Assembly: GCA_900109895.1 (NCBI GenBank)
Contig: FOBR01000012.1
Span: forward strand, 89,697-153,696
Direction: 5' to 3'
Length of the DNA stretch: 64,000 bases
From: a bacterium A37T11
GTDB lineage: Bacteria > Bacteroidota > Bacteroidia > Sphingobacteriales > Sphingobacteriaceae
Both the position numbers and the translations under genes were made by a program. The notes under the pieces are model-generated. The model saw only the letters and a list, made by a program, of their open reading frames with translations, was not told the origin of the DNA and did not search any database. Positions within the stretch are counted from its first letter, which is position 1. Every line of letters starts with the position of its first letter. Of the stretch, positions 17,611 to 27,973 are shown one piece after another.

Positions 17611-19326
17611 TCAAAGCTCATTTTTTTTCATGGCATTCATGGCATAATCTGCCGCACGCGCAGTAAAAGCCATATAGGTAAGTGTCGGGTTTTGCGTACC
17701 GGTAGAGGTCATGCTGGCGCCGTCTGTCACAAACACATTCTTACAAGCATGCAGCTGATGCCATTTGTTCAGCAGGGAAGTTTTTGGATCGGTCCCCATG
17801 CGTACACCACCCATCTCGTGGATGTCATTGCCTGGACGGCGCGGGTCTTTGTGAGTCTGTATGTTTTTAAATCCGGCAGCGTCAAACATTTCACTCATCT
17901 GGTCAAAGTAGTCCTGGCGCAATTTTTCGTCATTGTCATCATAAGCGATGTCAATGTGCAATAATGGTACTCCCCAGGCATCTTTCTTTTCTTCATCGAG
18001 CCTAACATGGTTTTCAACTTTGGGAATAGTCTCGCCCATCATGTGAGACCCTACGCGCCACGGGCCCAATTCTTTTTTAAGCAAGTGTGCTTTTAGGTCT
18101 TCACCAACCCCATTCGTTTCGCTCACTTCTGTCCTACGGGCACTAAATCCCGCTGCATATCCGCGCAAAAAGTCAGTTTCTTGTTTGTATACATTCCGGA
18201 ATCGGGGGATATAGCCCCCTCCTGCTGGATTTCGCCCATCAGTTTTGTATTCTTTAAAGCCTTCATATTCAGCGCTAATGGTGGCGGTATAATTGTGAAA
18301 GGCTACATATTTTCCCAATAACCCACTATCATTACCCAAACCTTCCGGAAAACGATCAGAAATAGAATTTAGTAAGATAAGGTTCGTATTTAATGCCGCC
18401 GCATTGACAAATATTACCCGGGCATAAAACTCAATCAATTCTTTGGTATTGGTATCAATCACATTAACGCCTGTTGCTTTTCCTTTTTCTTCGTCATACA
18501 AGATGGAGTGAACCACCGAAAATGGTCTTAAGGTCATATTACCTGTTTTCTCCGCCCAGGGGATGGTACTGGCATTGCTGCTAAAATAACCACCAAATGG
18601 ACAACCTCGCTGGCAAAGCACCCTTTTTTGGCACTGAACCCTTCCTTGATCAAAATGGATCTGGTTGGGCACAGACAAGTGTGCGCACCGGGCACTGATC
18701 ACATGCCGGTTAGGATATTTTTCCTTTAGAAACTTGCTGAAGTAGTCTTCAGTAGCATTGAGCGGAAACGCTGGCAGAAACTCTCCATCCGGTAATTCTG
18801 CTAATCCATCCTTGTTTCCAGAGATACCTGCAAATTTTTCTACATAGCTATACCAAGGGGCAATGTCTTTATAACGGATGGGCCAGTCTACGGCAAAGCC
18901 GTCACGGGCGGGTCCCTCAAAGTCAAAATCACTCCAGCGTTGGGTTTGCCTTGCCCAAATCAAGGACTTACCCCCAACTTGGTATCCTCTGATCCAGTCA
19001 AAATCTTTATCTTGGATATAGGGATGCTCATCGTCCTTTACAAAGAAATGCTGTGACTCTTCGTGATAATTGTAGCAGCGGTTGACGATCGGATTTTTCT
19101 GTTTGTCGGCATAAGGCATTTCATTCCGGTGCGGAAATTCGTACGGATACATATTGGTGGTTGGATAGTCTTTGACATGTTCCACTTGCCTTCCTCGCTC
19201 TAGAACTAGAGTCTTTAGCCCTTTTTCAGTAAACTCTTTGGCTGCCCACCCCCCACTTGCTCCTGAACCAATGACAATGACATCAAAAGTCCGGTCTTTT
19301 ATGCTATCGACTGCTATATTAGCCAT
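17611..19326 (-). CDS. GMC-family FAD oxidoreductase (glucoside 3-dehydrogenase/gluconate 2-dehydrogenase large-subunit type)
   Basis: This flavoprotein has 571 aa. The N-terminal dinucleotide motif VIGSGASGGWAAKEF is at about 17-31. The C-terminal GMC signature region has HEMGGVRMG (catalytic His) and TSTGTQNPTLTYMAF (catalytic Asn). A Cys-rich insert (CQKRVLCQRGCPFGG) is typical of this membrane-linked sugar dehydrogenase group. It lacks its own signal peptide, consistent with co-export with the Tat-signal small subunit encoded 59 bp upstream (19386-19955). The pair likely oxidises a sugar hydroxyl, possibly C3 of a glycoside, passing electrons to a cytochrome or quinone. Confidence 0.9.
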   Translation of the reverse strand: MANIAVDSIKDRTFDVIVIGSGASGGWAAKEFTEKGLKTLVLERGRQVEHVKDYPTTNMYPYEFPHRNEMPYADKQKNPIVNRCYNYHEESQHFFVKDDEHPYIQDKDFDWIRGYQVGGKSLIWARQTQRWSDFDFEGPARDGFAVDWPIRYKDIAPWYSYVEKFAGISGNKDGLAELPDGEFLPAFPLNATEDYFSKFLKEKYPNRHVISARCAHLSVPNQIHFDQGRVQCQKRVLCQRGCPFGGYFSSNASTIPWAEKTGNMTLRPFSVVHSILYDEEKGKATGVNVIDTNTKELIEFYARVIFVNAAALNTNLILLNSISDRFPEGLGNDSGLLGKYVAFHNYTATISAEYEGFKEYKTDGRNPAGGGYIPRFRNVYKQETDFLRGYAAGFSARRTEVSETNGVGEDLKAHLLKKELGPWRVGSHMMGETIPKVENHVRLDEEKKDAWGVPLLHIDIAYDDNDEKLRQDYFDQMSEMFDAAGFKNIQTHKDPRRPGNDIHEMGGVRMGTDPKTSLLNKWHQLHACKNVFVTDGASMTSTGTQNPTLTYMAFTARAADYAMNAMKKNEL

Positions 19327-19385
19327 GATATATTCTCTGTTGTTTAAGAATTATTAGTTTAGTAAAATATGGTGACAATTGCTGC

Positions 19386-19955
19386 CTATGCAGGAAAATA
19401 GCCGTTATAACGCCCGGGCACCAGTTCATATTTGACCAGATTGGTCATAACGTACTTGGAATTGAGATAGCCCTGGATGGTTTTGCTTTTGGTGATATCG
19501 TAAAAGCGCTTTAGGCTTTTGTCATCTCCGGCCTCCTGACCTTTCTCTGTCGCTTCTTCCGTATCTTTAATGTCCTGGATTTTCAGCAACAGCTGCCCGC
19601 GTTCTTTTGCACTAGCATTAACAAAATCTTTCCCAATGGTTGATTTTGCAAAAGACGGTAAGGCCCGCAGCCCTTTTGTGAATTGGTCCTGGTCTTCCGG
19701 TTTATAACAGTCATCCACCATTTTCAGCACAAAAAGATGCAATTTCAATTCCTTTGCCCCAGGGGTGTCTGTTTTAGGGATCAACGTATCTGCTAATGTT
19801 TCCAGCAGGCTCTCTTCGTCCTCCGTGATTTGGAGGTTGTTGAGCTCTATACTAGCTTTACCCGATTTACGGTAACAGGCCGGCAAAATCATGGCCCCTC
19901 CGGCTATGATGACCAGATTACGAAGGGCAGCCCTGCGATTGATGAAGGAATTCAT
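19386..19955 (-). CDS. Gluconate 2-dehydrogenase subunit 3 family protein
   Basis: This is the small partner subunit (189 aa) of the GMC dehydrogenase. It begins with a twin-arginine-type signal (INRRAALRNLVIIAGGAMI, then LPAC). The folded part opens with ITEDEESLLETLADTLIPKTDTPGAKEL, the diagnostic start of the gluconate 2-dehydrogenase subunit 3 family. It probably carries the cofactor-loaded large subunit through the Tat pore. It lies between the FAD oxidoreductase gene and the GMC gene on the same strand. Confidence 0.9.
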   Translation of the reverse strand: MNSFINRRAALRNLVIIAGGAMILPACYRKSGKASIELNNLQITEDEESLLETLADTLIPKTDTPGAKELKLHLFVLKMVDDCYKPEDQDQFTKGLRALPSFAKSTIGKDFVNASAKERGQLLLKIQDIKDTEEATEKGQEAGDDKSLKRFYDITKSKTIQGYLNSKYVMTNLVKYELVPGRYNGYFPA

Positions 19956-20000
19956 GAATTGGTGTTTCGTTTAGTTATTTAAAGGCTAAGGTAGGAAATT

Positions 20001-21650
20001 TTATAAATATGACAAAACCTGTCCCTGACTTAATAATTTTTGTTTTAGCTCGCCGTATGCAACCTCCTGAACATCCTGCCTATTTATAATCGCAGCAACC
20101 GCAGCATCGGCTGCTGCCTGCCCCAATGCCATAAAAGTAAATTCAATGCGTATTGCGCCATATGCAATGTGACTGGATGAAGGACATGTGGGAGCTAATA
20201 AATTAGTACATTCAAATTTTTTAGGCACAATTGACCGATAAGAAATACCAAAAGGCTTCCAACAATCACCGCCGAATACTGCGCCCTCATTATAGGCTGC
20301 TCCATTTATAACAATACGGCGGGCATTATGTAAATCAGGAGGCCAAAAGGCCAATGCAACCGGATCTAATACAGGTTCCGCACCCTCTTTTTTCAGTTGA
20401 TGTTCTGTAATGACGTAGTCTGAAACCATCCGTCGCGCATCACGCACATAAAATTGCCGTGGCCAACCATTATTATCAGTAAACTCATCTTTTGCCAATC
20501 CCCACGAAGCCCACGCTTTTTGAAGCCCTGAATCTAATTTTTTTACTTCCGAATCATTGGAAAGAAAATAAAACAGACCTTGGGTAAAGTTACGATGATA
20601 ATCCAAAATTTCGTCGCGCTTTTTATAATTCACCTCAGGATAATCAAAGTTCAATCCATATAAATTGTGTGACAGGTCATGCCATGCACCCAAATCGGTC
20701 TTACCACCAGGAATGGTAACTTCAGGCCTATACAATTTGCCCCCTGCACGGATATATCGAAGATAAATCTCATAGGAACTCCGGTCATAAGCCTTAGGTC
20801 TTGAAAAAGATATTTTGTTATCGGGATTTTGCGTAAGGCACATTCGAAAGCAATAGGCCTGAATCCGTCTATCCCCCGAACCAGGAACACCCAAAGGTTC
20901 ATTCTGAATTGTATGAATTAAACCACTGTTAGCATCTCCTTCCTTTAAATAAGGATCTACCTTAACGGTAAACTGGCTGTGTGTGGTCTCACTACGAATT
21001 CCATTACGGCTTTCTCCATATAATTCATTAGCCTCTCGGCCTACAATAGTCGATATTCCTGCAGCAGCCAGTAAATCGCCTTCCAGGCTAGCATCTATAA
21101 AAACTTTAGCCAAAAATTTATTTCCTGATTCAGTTTTTAAAACCGTGATACGTTTTCCTTCTTTTTTTACCGCGTTGGGCCCTTCACTCAGTTTCTCCAA
21201 TTTAAATATGTCAATGGAAAACTCTCCCAACCAATCGTTGATTACTTTTTCAGCCACATGGGGTTCAAAACGCCATAGTTTTGGCCGCTTTAGCTTGTGA
21301 GTAAGGGCATTATCAAAAGAATCCAGATAACCGTATTCCTTGGCAATCCGCCGGTAAAACTCCAAAGCCAGTCCGCCTACCGCAGGGCTGTTCTGAAATT
21401 CGGGATGATTATCAATATCCGTTCCTCCCAAGCCCTCTACGTTGATACCTCCTACGTGTAAGGTAGGTTCTAATAAGGCTACTGATTTATGGAGTTTAGC
21501 CGTCTGGATTGCGGCAATGAAACCCGCCGAACCTCCTCCGTAAATCACGACGTCGTATGATTTTACTTTTTGTGCCTCTGCAGTCCCGCTAACAATCAAA
21601 AAGATCGTCAGATATAGGAATATTTTCTTTAAAATACTTTTAATCATCAT
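20001..21650 (-). CDS. Secreted FAD-dependent oxidoreductase (FAD_oxidored family)
   Basis: This protein has 549 aa with a Sec signal (LYLTIFLIVSGTAEAQ), then DVVIYGGGSAGFIAAIQTAK (FAD-binding) and GGINVEGLGGTDID. It belongs to the PF12831 FAD-dependent oxidoreductase group, which is often found in Bacteroidota polysaccharide loci and sometimes labelled xanthan-lyase-like without activity data. A conserved C-terminal stretch (NLLAPTCPSSSHIAYGAIR, then MALGQAA) closes the FAD site. It starts 4 bp after the susD stop, so it is almost certainly in the sus operon. The substrate is unknown. Confidence 0.85.
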   Translation of the reverse strand: MMIKSILKKIFLYLTIFLIVSGTAEAQKVKSYDVVIYGGGSAGFIAAIQTAKLHKSVALLEPTLHVGGINVEGLGGTDIDNHPEFQNSPAVGGLALEFYRRIAKEYGYLDSFDNALTHKLKRPKLWRFEPHVAEKVINDWLGEFSIDIFKLEKLSEGPNAVKKEGKRITVLKTESGNKFLAKVFIDASLEGDLLAAAGISTIVGREANELYGESRNGIRSETTHSQFTVKVDPYLKEGDANSGLIHTIQNEPLGVPGSGDRRIQAYCFRMCLTQNPDNKISFSRPKAYDRSSYEIYLRYIRAGGKLYRPEVTIPGGKTDLGAWHDLSHNLYGLNFDYPEVNYKKRDEILDYHRNFTQGLFYFLSNDSEVKKLDSGLQKAWASWGLAKDEFTDNNGWPRQFYVRDARRMVSDYVITEHQLKKEGAEPVLDPVALAFWPPDLHNARRIVINGAAYNEGAVFGGDCWKPFGISYRSIVPKKFECTNLLAPTCPSSSHIAYGAIRIEFTFMALGQAAADAAVAAIINRQDVQEVAYGELKQKLLSQGQVLSYL

Positions 21651-21654
21651 ATTT

Positions 21655-23160
21655 TTAGTACCCAGTGTTCTGTGTTAAAGCAGAATTCGCATCTATTTCA
21701 CGCTGTGGGATAGGCAAATATCGGTTAAACCCTTGTATAGTAGCATTCCTTGAAAAACTATTCTCTGTTTTAACGGCTTCCAGTAATTTTCCAGTTCGCA
21801 CCAAATCAAACCAACGGTTACCCTCAAAACAGAACTCCAAACGTCTTTCCTTCATAATCGCTTCCCTGAATTTTGCCTTATTTAAATTCTGAATCGGATC
21901 CAATCCTGCACGCTGTCTCAATTTGTTTATAGCTATAAAAGCTTCCGCAGTAGGGCCATTGTTGCTCTCGTTCAATGCCTCTGCGTAGATCAGCAAAATA
22001 TCGGAATACCGAAGATAAGGAAAACTTTTCCCACTTTGACCTGCCACGGTTGAGGTTAAATCGGCCATTTTCCAAAAGGATACTGCTAATGCCGGATCCG
22101 TATTGTCTACCGATAACTGAACAATTTCACCCGAGGTAGGGCTAGTATAGGAAGTTAGAAACGTTACCGCTTTCCTTCTATCGCCGTTTTCGTAACTATT
22201 GAATAGGCTACTGCTTACTCTATAAATCCCACTTCCTGTCCCAGGTACAATGGATGAACCGCGAGGAGCATATCCGGTCGTAAAATTGTTCCCCGAAAGA
22301 TCCGTTATGTACAAGACTTCAAAGAGGGATTCCTTACCACAGCGATTAGCCAATTCAAAAACCTGACTATAATCGTCCCAGAGAGCATAGGTATTCATAT
22401 CAATTACCTCTTTGGCCGTATTTGCTGCCTGAGCCCAATAGGGAGATGCAGCATCTGAACCTGCACGAGTCAATAATACTTTAGCCAAAAGCCCTAAAGC
22501 CGCCCCTTTCGTTGCCCGGCCGACATCTGACCCTGAATAACTGTTTGGCAAGAAATCTGAAGCATTTTTCAAATCATCCACAATCTGGTCGTATACAGCG
22601 CTAGCAGAAGTCCTCGGCACCTCACTGTTCTCTAAAGACAACGTTTCGTCCAGCACTAATGGAACATCTCCAAAAAATCTCACTAAGTTAAAATAATGCA
22701 ATGCCCTTAAAAATTGGGCTTCACCTAAATATTGATTTTTAAGTTGCTCGTCCATTTGTATTTTTGGTACTCTATTCAAGACCACATTTGATCGTTGAAT
22801 ACCTGTATATGCATTTGCCCATATATCGGCCACAAACGTATTTTGCGAAGTCAAATTGTAATTCCATAACGCCAACCGGTCGGCATTGCCCGTCAAAAAT
22901 GGAATGGCATCGTCTGAGGAGACACTATTTGGCGTATTTATGGTTTCATCCCGGTATATCGCTCTCAATTGACCATATAATGCGATGGTCGCAGCATTGG
23001 CATCATCAGGTGTCTGATAGTAAGTATTTACAGATTTGGCGCCCAATTGATTCAAATCGAGATCTGGCGCACATGCATTGGCGAGACAACATAACATCCA
23101 TAGGAGTATTGATATCTTTTTCCATGGCCAAGATATCTTATGATTAATTGACATTTTCAT
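21655..23160 (-). CDS. SusD/RagB-family outer-membrane lipoprotein
   Basis: This is a ligand-binding surface lipoprotein (501 aa) that caps the SusC channel. The lipobox is LANAC. The SusD-like N-terminal domain has TPR-like helices (LGEAQFLRALHYFNLVRFFGDVPLV), and the RagB C-terminal signature includes YLRYSDILLIYAEALNE and IMKERRLEFCFEGNRWFDLVRTG. The end RYLPIPQREIDANSALTQN is the usual family ending. It follows the (frameshifted) susC by 14 bp. It appears intact, so if susC is truly broken this SusD would lack its partner. Confidence 0.95.
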   Translation of the reverse strand: MKMSINHKISWPWKKISILLWMLCCLANACAPDLDLNQLGAKSVNTYYQTPDDANAATIALYGQLRAIYRDETINTPNSVSSDDAIPFLTGNADRLALWNYNLTSQNTFVADIWANAYTGIQRSNVVLNRVPKIQMDEQLKNQYLGEAQFLRALHYFNLVRFFGDVPLVLDETLSLENSEVPRTSASAVYDQIVDDLKNASDFLPNSYSGSDVGRATKGAALGLLAKVLLTRAGSDAASPYWAQAANTAKEVIDMNTYALWDDYSQVFELANRCGKESLFEVLYITDLSGNNFTTGYAPRGSSIVPGTGSGIYRVSSSLFNSYENGDRRKAVTFLTSYTSPTSGEIVQLSVDNTDPALAVSFWKMADLTSTVAGQSGKSFPYLRYSDILLIYAEALNESNNGPTAEAFIAINKLRQRAGLDPIQNLNKAKFREAIMKERRLEFCFEGNRWFDLVRTGKLLEAVKTENSFSRNATIQGFNRYLPIPQREIDANSALTQNTGY

Positions 23161-23174
23161 TCTTCTTTAATTTT

Positions 23175-26100
23175 TTACAAACCAATATTCAGTCCCACCA
23201 AAATTGTTTTTGAGGCTGGGTATCCCCCATAATCCATTCCTTGACTAATGGAGGTAGTGCCAAACCGGCTTACTTCAGGATCATAACCTTTGTAACTAGT
23301 TATCGTAAACATATTTTGTGCAGCCACATATACCCGAATAGACCTGCCCTGTATTTTAGATATAAAAGATTTTGGGAACTCGTAGCCAAAAGATATGTTT
23401 TTAAATCTCAGATAAGAACCATTCTCTACCTGAAAATTGGATAGGATGCGCTGACCGCCAGAAGCATTTGCCCTGGGTATCTCGTTTGATGGATTAGTAA
23501 CTGTCCACCTCTTCAATACATCCACTGACTGGTTATTGTTACCATTAAGATTATAGAGATCAAATCTTCCAAAGTTAAGGATGTCATTCCCATAAGATCC
23601 TTGCATGAAAATGTTGAAATCAAAATTTTTATAACGGAAGGTGTTATTAAATCCTCCAAAGAAATCAGGATATCCGTTACCAATAATATTGCGGTCATTA
23701 TCGTTTATTGCATTATTCCCATCTAAGTCTTTGTATCGAATATCTCCTGGCTGTGCATTGGGTTGTGAAGATGCGGCCACTTCTTCTTCACTTTGAAAAA
23801 TCCCATCAAACTCTCGCCCATAAAAATTGCCCAACGGTTCACCAACCTTGAGCTGTACGGTGTTGGAAACTTGCAGATGACCTACTCCTGACCCTGTCAA
23901 ATATTCAGACCTACCATCCAAACGCAATACCTTATTAGTGTTGAAGGCAATATTAAAATCACCTGACCATTGTAATTTATTTTTATCACCGATCGTTGTA
24001 CCCAAAGTTAATTCAAATCCGCTATTTTTTATCTTACCAATGTTACGTAAGGAGCTACTATAACCCGTGGTCTGGGGCACATTTACAGAAAACAGTAGAT
24101 TTGAAGTGATCTTGGAGTAATAATCAATGGTCAATCGTAAATAGTTGTTTAATAAACTCACATCAGTTCCAACATCCAATTGTCGGTTACTCTCCCACCC
24201 CAGATCTAAATTACTGATAATGGCCGGTACACCACCAAGTCTAATTATTGGGTTTGATCCTCCTAGAATTGCGGTAGACTGAGCAATGGTAGATAGATAA
24301 GCATAATCAGAAATGCTCTGATTACCTGTCAAACCATAGCTGATACGCAGCTTAGCATCGCTTATCCAGCTGTTCTTATGAAAAAACGGTTCATTGCTGA
24401 TTCTCCATGCAAATGCACCAGAGGGGAAAAATCCATATTTATTATTCGGTCCGAAACGTGAAGATCCGTCGCTACGGGCAGTTAACGTTAGTAGATATCT
24501 ACTATCATAACTGTAATTGACCCTGGCAAGAAAGGAAATAAGTGCCCAATCAACAGCTCCGGAAGATGGCGTCTGCAGTGTTGCACCACCCCCCAAATTA
24601 TTGTAAAGGGCATAATCATCATTAAAGTTGATTGCTGATGCCCCTACACTTTCACTATGACTAGATTGTGTAGTATATCCCAATAGAGCAGTCAAATCAT
24701 GCTTTTCAGAGAATAGGTGTTTATACGTTAACGTGTTTTCATTTAGCCAGTCAACGCTCTGTGTAGAAGAAACACTAGCTGAACCATTGGTGTTTGCACC
24801 AAGGGAAATTAACCTGGATGCATAATAATTGGATTTAGTATTTATAAGATTTGCACCAAACGTAGTTCGGAATAACAAGTCATCTGTTATTTTTATCTCC
24901 GCATACGTATTTGAAAGCAGCCGTATGACACGGTAAATATCTGTCACTTCCTTCGCTATACCCAACGGATTGTCCACTAAGTTGCCATTTAATGGGCCCG
25001 TATCCCTATAATAAGTACCTTCCGCATTAAAAACAGGAAATACGGGTGCGAAGTTAATAGCAGCATTGGTGACTCCACCACTTGCCCCCCCCTTCTGTCT
25101 CTGTTCTTGAATTGTTTGAATTGGTATGTGCTCCTTGCATGGTCAATCCAATTTTTAGCCAGCTTCTGACCTTTCTATCAATATTAGCCCTAATCGTATA
25201 TCTTTTAAAATTTGAGCCAATGATAATTCCATTTTGGCCATAATAGCTTCCTGACAATGCATAATTGGTCTTATCATCTCCACCATTGAAACTCAATTCG
25301 TGATTTTGAATGGGTGCATTGTGAAATACTTCATCCTGCCAATCAGTACCTATACCAATATCTGATACTTTTGGTCTTTGCTCTGAAGAGCCATCAAAAT
25401 AAGGTTCTCCCCCCGCATTTACCCTTGCTTCGTTAATAAATTCAGCATATTGTTTTGCATTAAGCAAGGGAATCTTGCGGCTCAGTGATTGAATGCCATA
25501 ATAACTATCTAACGAGATATTAGATTGCCCAGCACTACCATGTTTGGTTGTAATCATTACAACACCATTTGAGCCTCTTGATCCGTATATAGCAGTTGCA
25601 GATGCATCTTTTAAAATTTCTAATGACGCTATATCTGCCGGATTTATTGAATTAAGATCACCACTTGGGTATCCGTCTATCACATACAAGGGCTCATTGG
25701 ATGCATTAACAGACCCAGTCCCCCGGATGCGTATCGTAGTCGATCCACCAGGTTTAGCTGAATTAGTGGTAACCTGAACACCCGCTGCCCTACCCTGCAT
25801 CGCTCTGTCTAAGGAGACAATAGGAGTGGCCTTAATATCGGCTTCTTTTACCGATGCTACAGAACCTGTTAAATCACTTCTTTTTTGGGTACCATAACCT
25901 ACAACAGCTACCTCATCCAGTCCATTTACTGCGATATTAAGCACCACCTCCAAAAAGTTAACTTCACTAGCTACTGTTAACTCCTTAGTTTCAAATCCTA
26001 AACTGGAAAATATTACTCTTTGTACACCATTTGGCAATGAAAGTGAATATTTGCCTTCTTTATCCGTCTGGGTTGTTTTTTTCGTGCCTTTTAGTTGAAT

Positions 26101-26562
26101 CGTTACCCCCGCTAGCGCTTCTCCTTTGTCATCATTCACTTTTCCCTGAAGGGTTCTCTCCTGCGTGCTCAAATCATTTTCAACACTAGGGCTTGAAGCT
26201 AATATCCTCTCTATCAGCACCATATTCCCCTTAATTTCATATTTCAAGGATTTTCCTTCAAAACACTTTTCCAAAATGGTCTCCAGAGCTGCATCATTGA
26301 AATTGAGACTCACCGTTCCTGTGTTTTCAAGATCTTCGGTCACGTACAGAAAATGGTAACCCGTTTGTTCCCTGAGTTCAGAAAATACGTCTTTTAAGGT
26401 AATATGTTCTGCTTTGATGCTAGCCAGCTGTGCATAAACAGCAGCTCCTGCCTGCATCACTGTACAAAATAACAGTATCATAATAAATTTGGCCATTATA
26501 AAAAGTTTAAAGAGGCCCCGGTAATTACACCGATAGCGTAATTTTACATAATTTATATACAT
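23175..26562 (-). pseudogene. SusC/RagA-family TonB-linked outer-membrane protein, interrupted by a +1 shift at a G8 tract
   Basis: Two open frames, 25054-26562 (STN domain, carboxypeptidase-regulatory repeat, plug) and 23175-24977 (barrel), together make a complete SusC. They are joined by a frame change at the C8 run 25085-25092 (G8 on the coding strand). Reading seven Gs instead of eight restores a continuous frame through ...EGGASGGVTNAAINFAPVF... into the downstream frame, giving about 1128 residues. Domain cues are ITLKDVFSELREQTGYHFLY (STN), LQGKVNDDKGEALAGVTIQL, VVGYGTQKRSDLTGSV (TonB box and plug start) and GYDPEVSRFG near the barrel end. It could be a sequencing error, slipped-strand phase variation or recent decay. 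The neighbouring susD, fecR and sigma genes are intact. Confidence 0.85.
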
Positions 26563-26641
26563 TTGTATTAAGGTTATAATTAATTAAGATTTAAACAGCT
26601 ATTTAATTATTTCCTGATCTGGCATTCGTGCCATTCAGCTG

Positions 26642-26663
26642 GGGGTGTTGGTAGCACTTCCGG
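26642..26663 (-). promoter_or_regulatory. 22-bp element shared by both fecR-susC intergenic regions (copy 2)
   Basis: The minus strand reads CCGGAAGTGCTACCAACACC followed by CC. It differs from 4503-4524 at two central positions only. It lies 34 bp after the fecR stop and 80 bp before the susC ATG. Sequences around it are not similar between the two loci, which argues that the element itself is under selection. Confidence 0.5.
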
Positions 26664-26696
26664 CGTTTATTCTTTTGATCAGTGCTTTTTGATACA

Positions 26697-27860
26697 TCAA
26701 TTTATCACCCATACCTCCTTTCCCACCTTTCTGAAATGAATATTTCCCAGTGCCCCCAAATCATCTAAGAGGTCATCAACCGAAGCTGTTTTGGGAAATG
26801 TACCGCCAAATCTCTTCTTTGTCAACGTAGCACTAAACTTTACATCTATGTCATACCAGCGAGCCACTTGTGCCATAATAGCATGAATATCCTGATCATT
26901 AAAAATAAAATAACCTTTTTGCCAGGCCATTATACTGCCAAGGTCAGCCTTTGACCGTACGATCTGATCGGTATCGTTGAAACTTACTGCCATCAAACCA
27001 GGACGAAGAACTACCTTATTACTTCCCTTAGAGACATTTACCCCACCTTCAAGGAGTGTAGTCGTGACGTGCCCGTCATCCCGATAGGCCGAAATATTAA
27101 AACGTGTTCCGGTCACCGCAATTTGGTTGCCTTCAGCCTCTATATAAAAAGGTTTTTTGGCATCGTTTGCTACGTTAAAATAGGCTTCCCCTTTCAATAT
27201 GACCCGTCTTTCTGAAGTAGTAAACTCTACTGGATATGATAAAGTTGAAGCTGTGTTTAGCCAAACGCTTGTCCCATCTGGCAATGTCAGCTGGAAAGTC
27301 CTTCCTTTGCCAACGGCAATGCTGTTGATGACTGGTACAACGGATGAGGACTTTGCTTGAATACCGGACTTATTGGGAGTTCCATACACCAACCCTCCGT
27401 CGGTTGATCTCCCGATGTCTATTCCGGCATCATGGATCGTCTCCCCTGCCTTTCGATCATCCAGCGAAAGCGAAACGCCGGTTGAGAGTGTTAGCGTAAT
27501 GCCATTTGTCGTGGCACTGGTGGCAGCGTTACTTGGGTTCTGGACTTGTGAGCGAATGTTATGCTTATCGGGTATAGCGCGATACCATAACCAACTTATT
27601 CCTGCTATCAATAAAAAGGAGGCTGCTACGGGCCATACTTTCCAAAACAACACTTTGAAAGTCTTTCTGGGAGATCGTTGACGGTCAATTTGCTGCTTAA
27701 TGCGCATACCCATCATAATTTTTTCTTCCTTGCTGTCCCACTCCCAGTCAGGATGCACAGGATGATTCAACACCATATCTTCCAGCAGTTCGACTTCAGC
27801 GGGGCTGCATTGGCCATTAGCATACCTAATCAACAAATTCCGGATCTCGTGTTGGTTCAT
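26697..27860 (-). CDS. FecR-family anti-sigma factor
   Basis: This is an inner-membrane anti-sigma factor of 387 aa for the second glycan locus. It has a cytoplasmic N-terminus with YANGQCSPAEVELLEDMV, a membrane segment (VWPVAASFLLIAGISWLWY), and a FecR domain containing GRTFQLTLPDGTSVWLNTAS and ILKGEAYFNVAND. A C-terminal STN-like/DUF4974 part has DIHAIMAQVARWYDIDVKF. It is transcribed between the ECF sigma gene and the interrupted susC, matching the first locus in order and spacing but clearly divergent in sequence. Confidence 0.94.
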   Translation of the reverse strand: MNQHEIRNLLIRYANGQCSPAEVELLEDMVLNHPVHPDWEWDSKEEKIMMGMRIKQQIDRQRSPRKTFKVLFWKVWPVAASFLLIAGISWLWYRAIPDKHNIRSQVQNPSNAATSATTNGITLTLSTGVSLSLDDRKAGETIHDAGIDIGRSTDGGLVYGTPNKSGIQAKSSSVVPVINSIAVGKGRTFQLTLPDGTSVWLNTASTLSYPVEFTTSERRVILKGEAYFNVANDAKKPFYIEAEGNQIAVTGTRFNISAYRDDGHVTTTLLEGGVNVSKGSNKVVLRPGLMAVSFNDTDQIVRSKADLGSIMAWQKGYFIFNDQDIHAIMAQVARWYDIDVKFSATLTKKRFGGTFPKTASVDDLLDDLGALGNIHFRKVGKEVWVIN

Positions 27861-27973
27861 AATTTCTTATAGCCATTTATTAATGGTTATATAGGTAAGA
27901 GTTATTAAGCCGTACTAAAGTAGTACAAGAAAATTAAAAAAATAACTAACTAATTAGTAATAAGCTACAAAAA

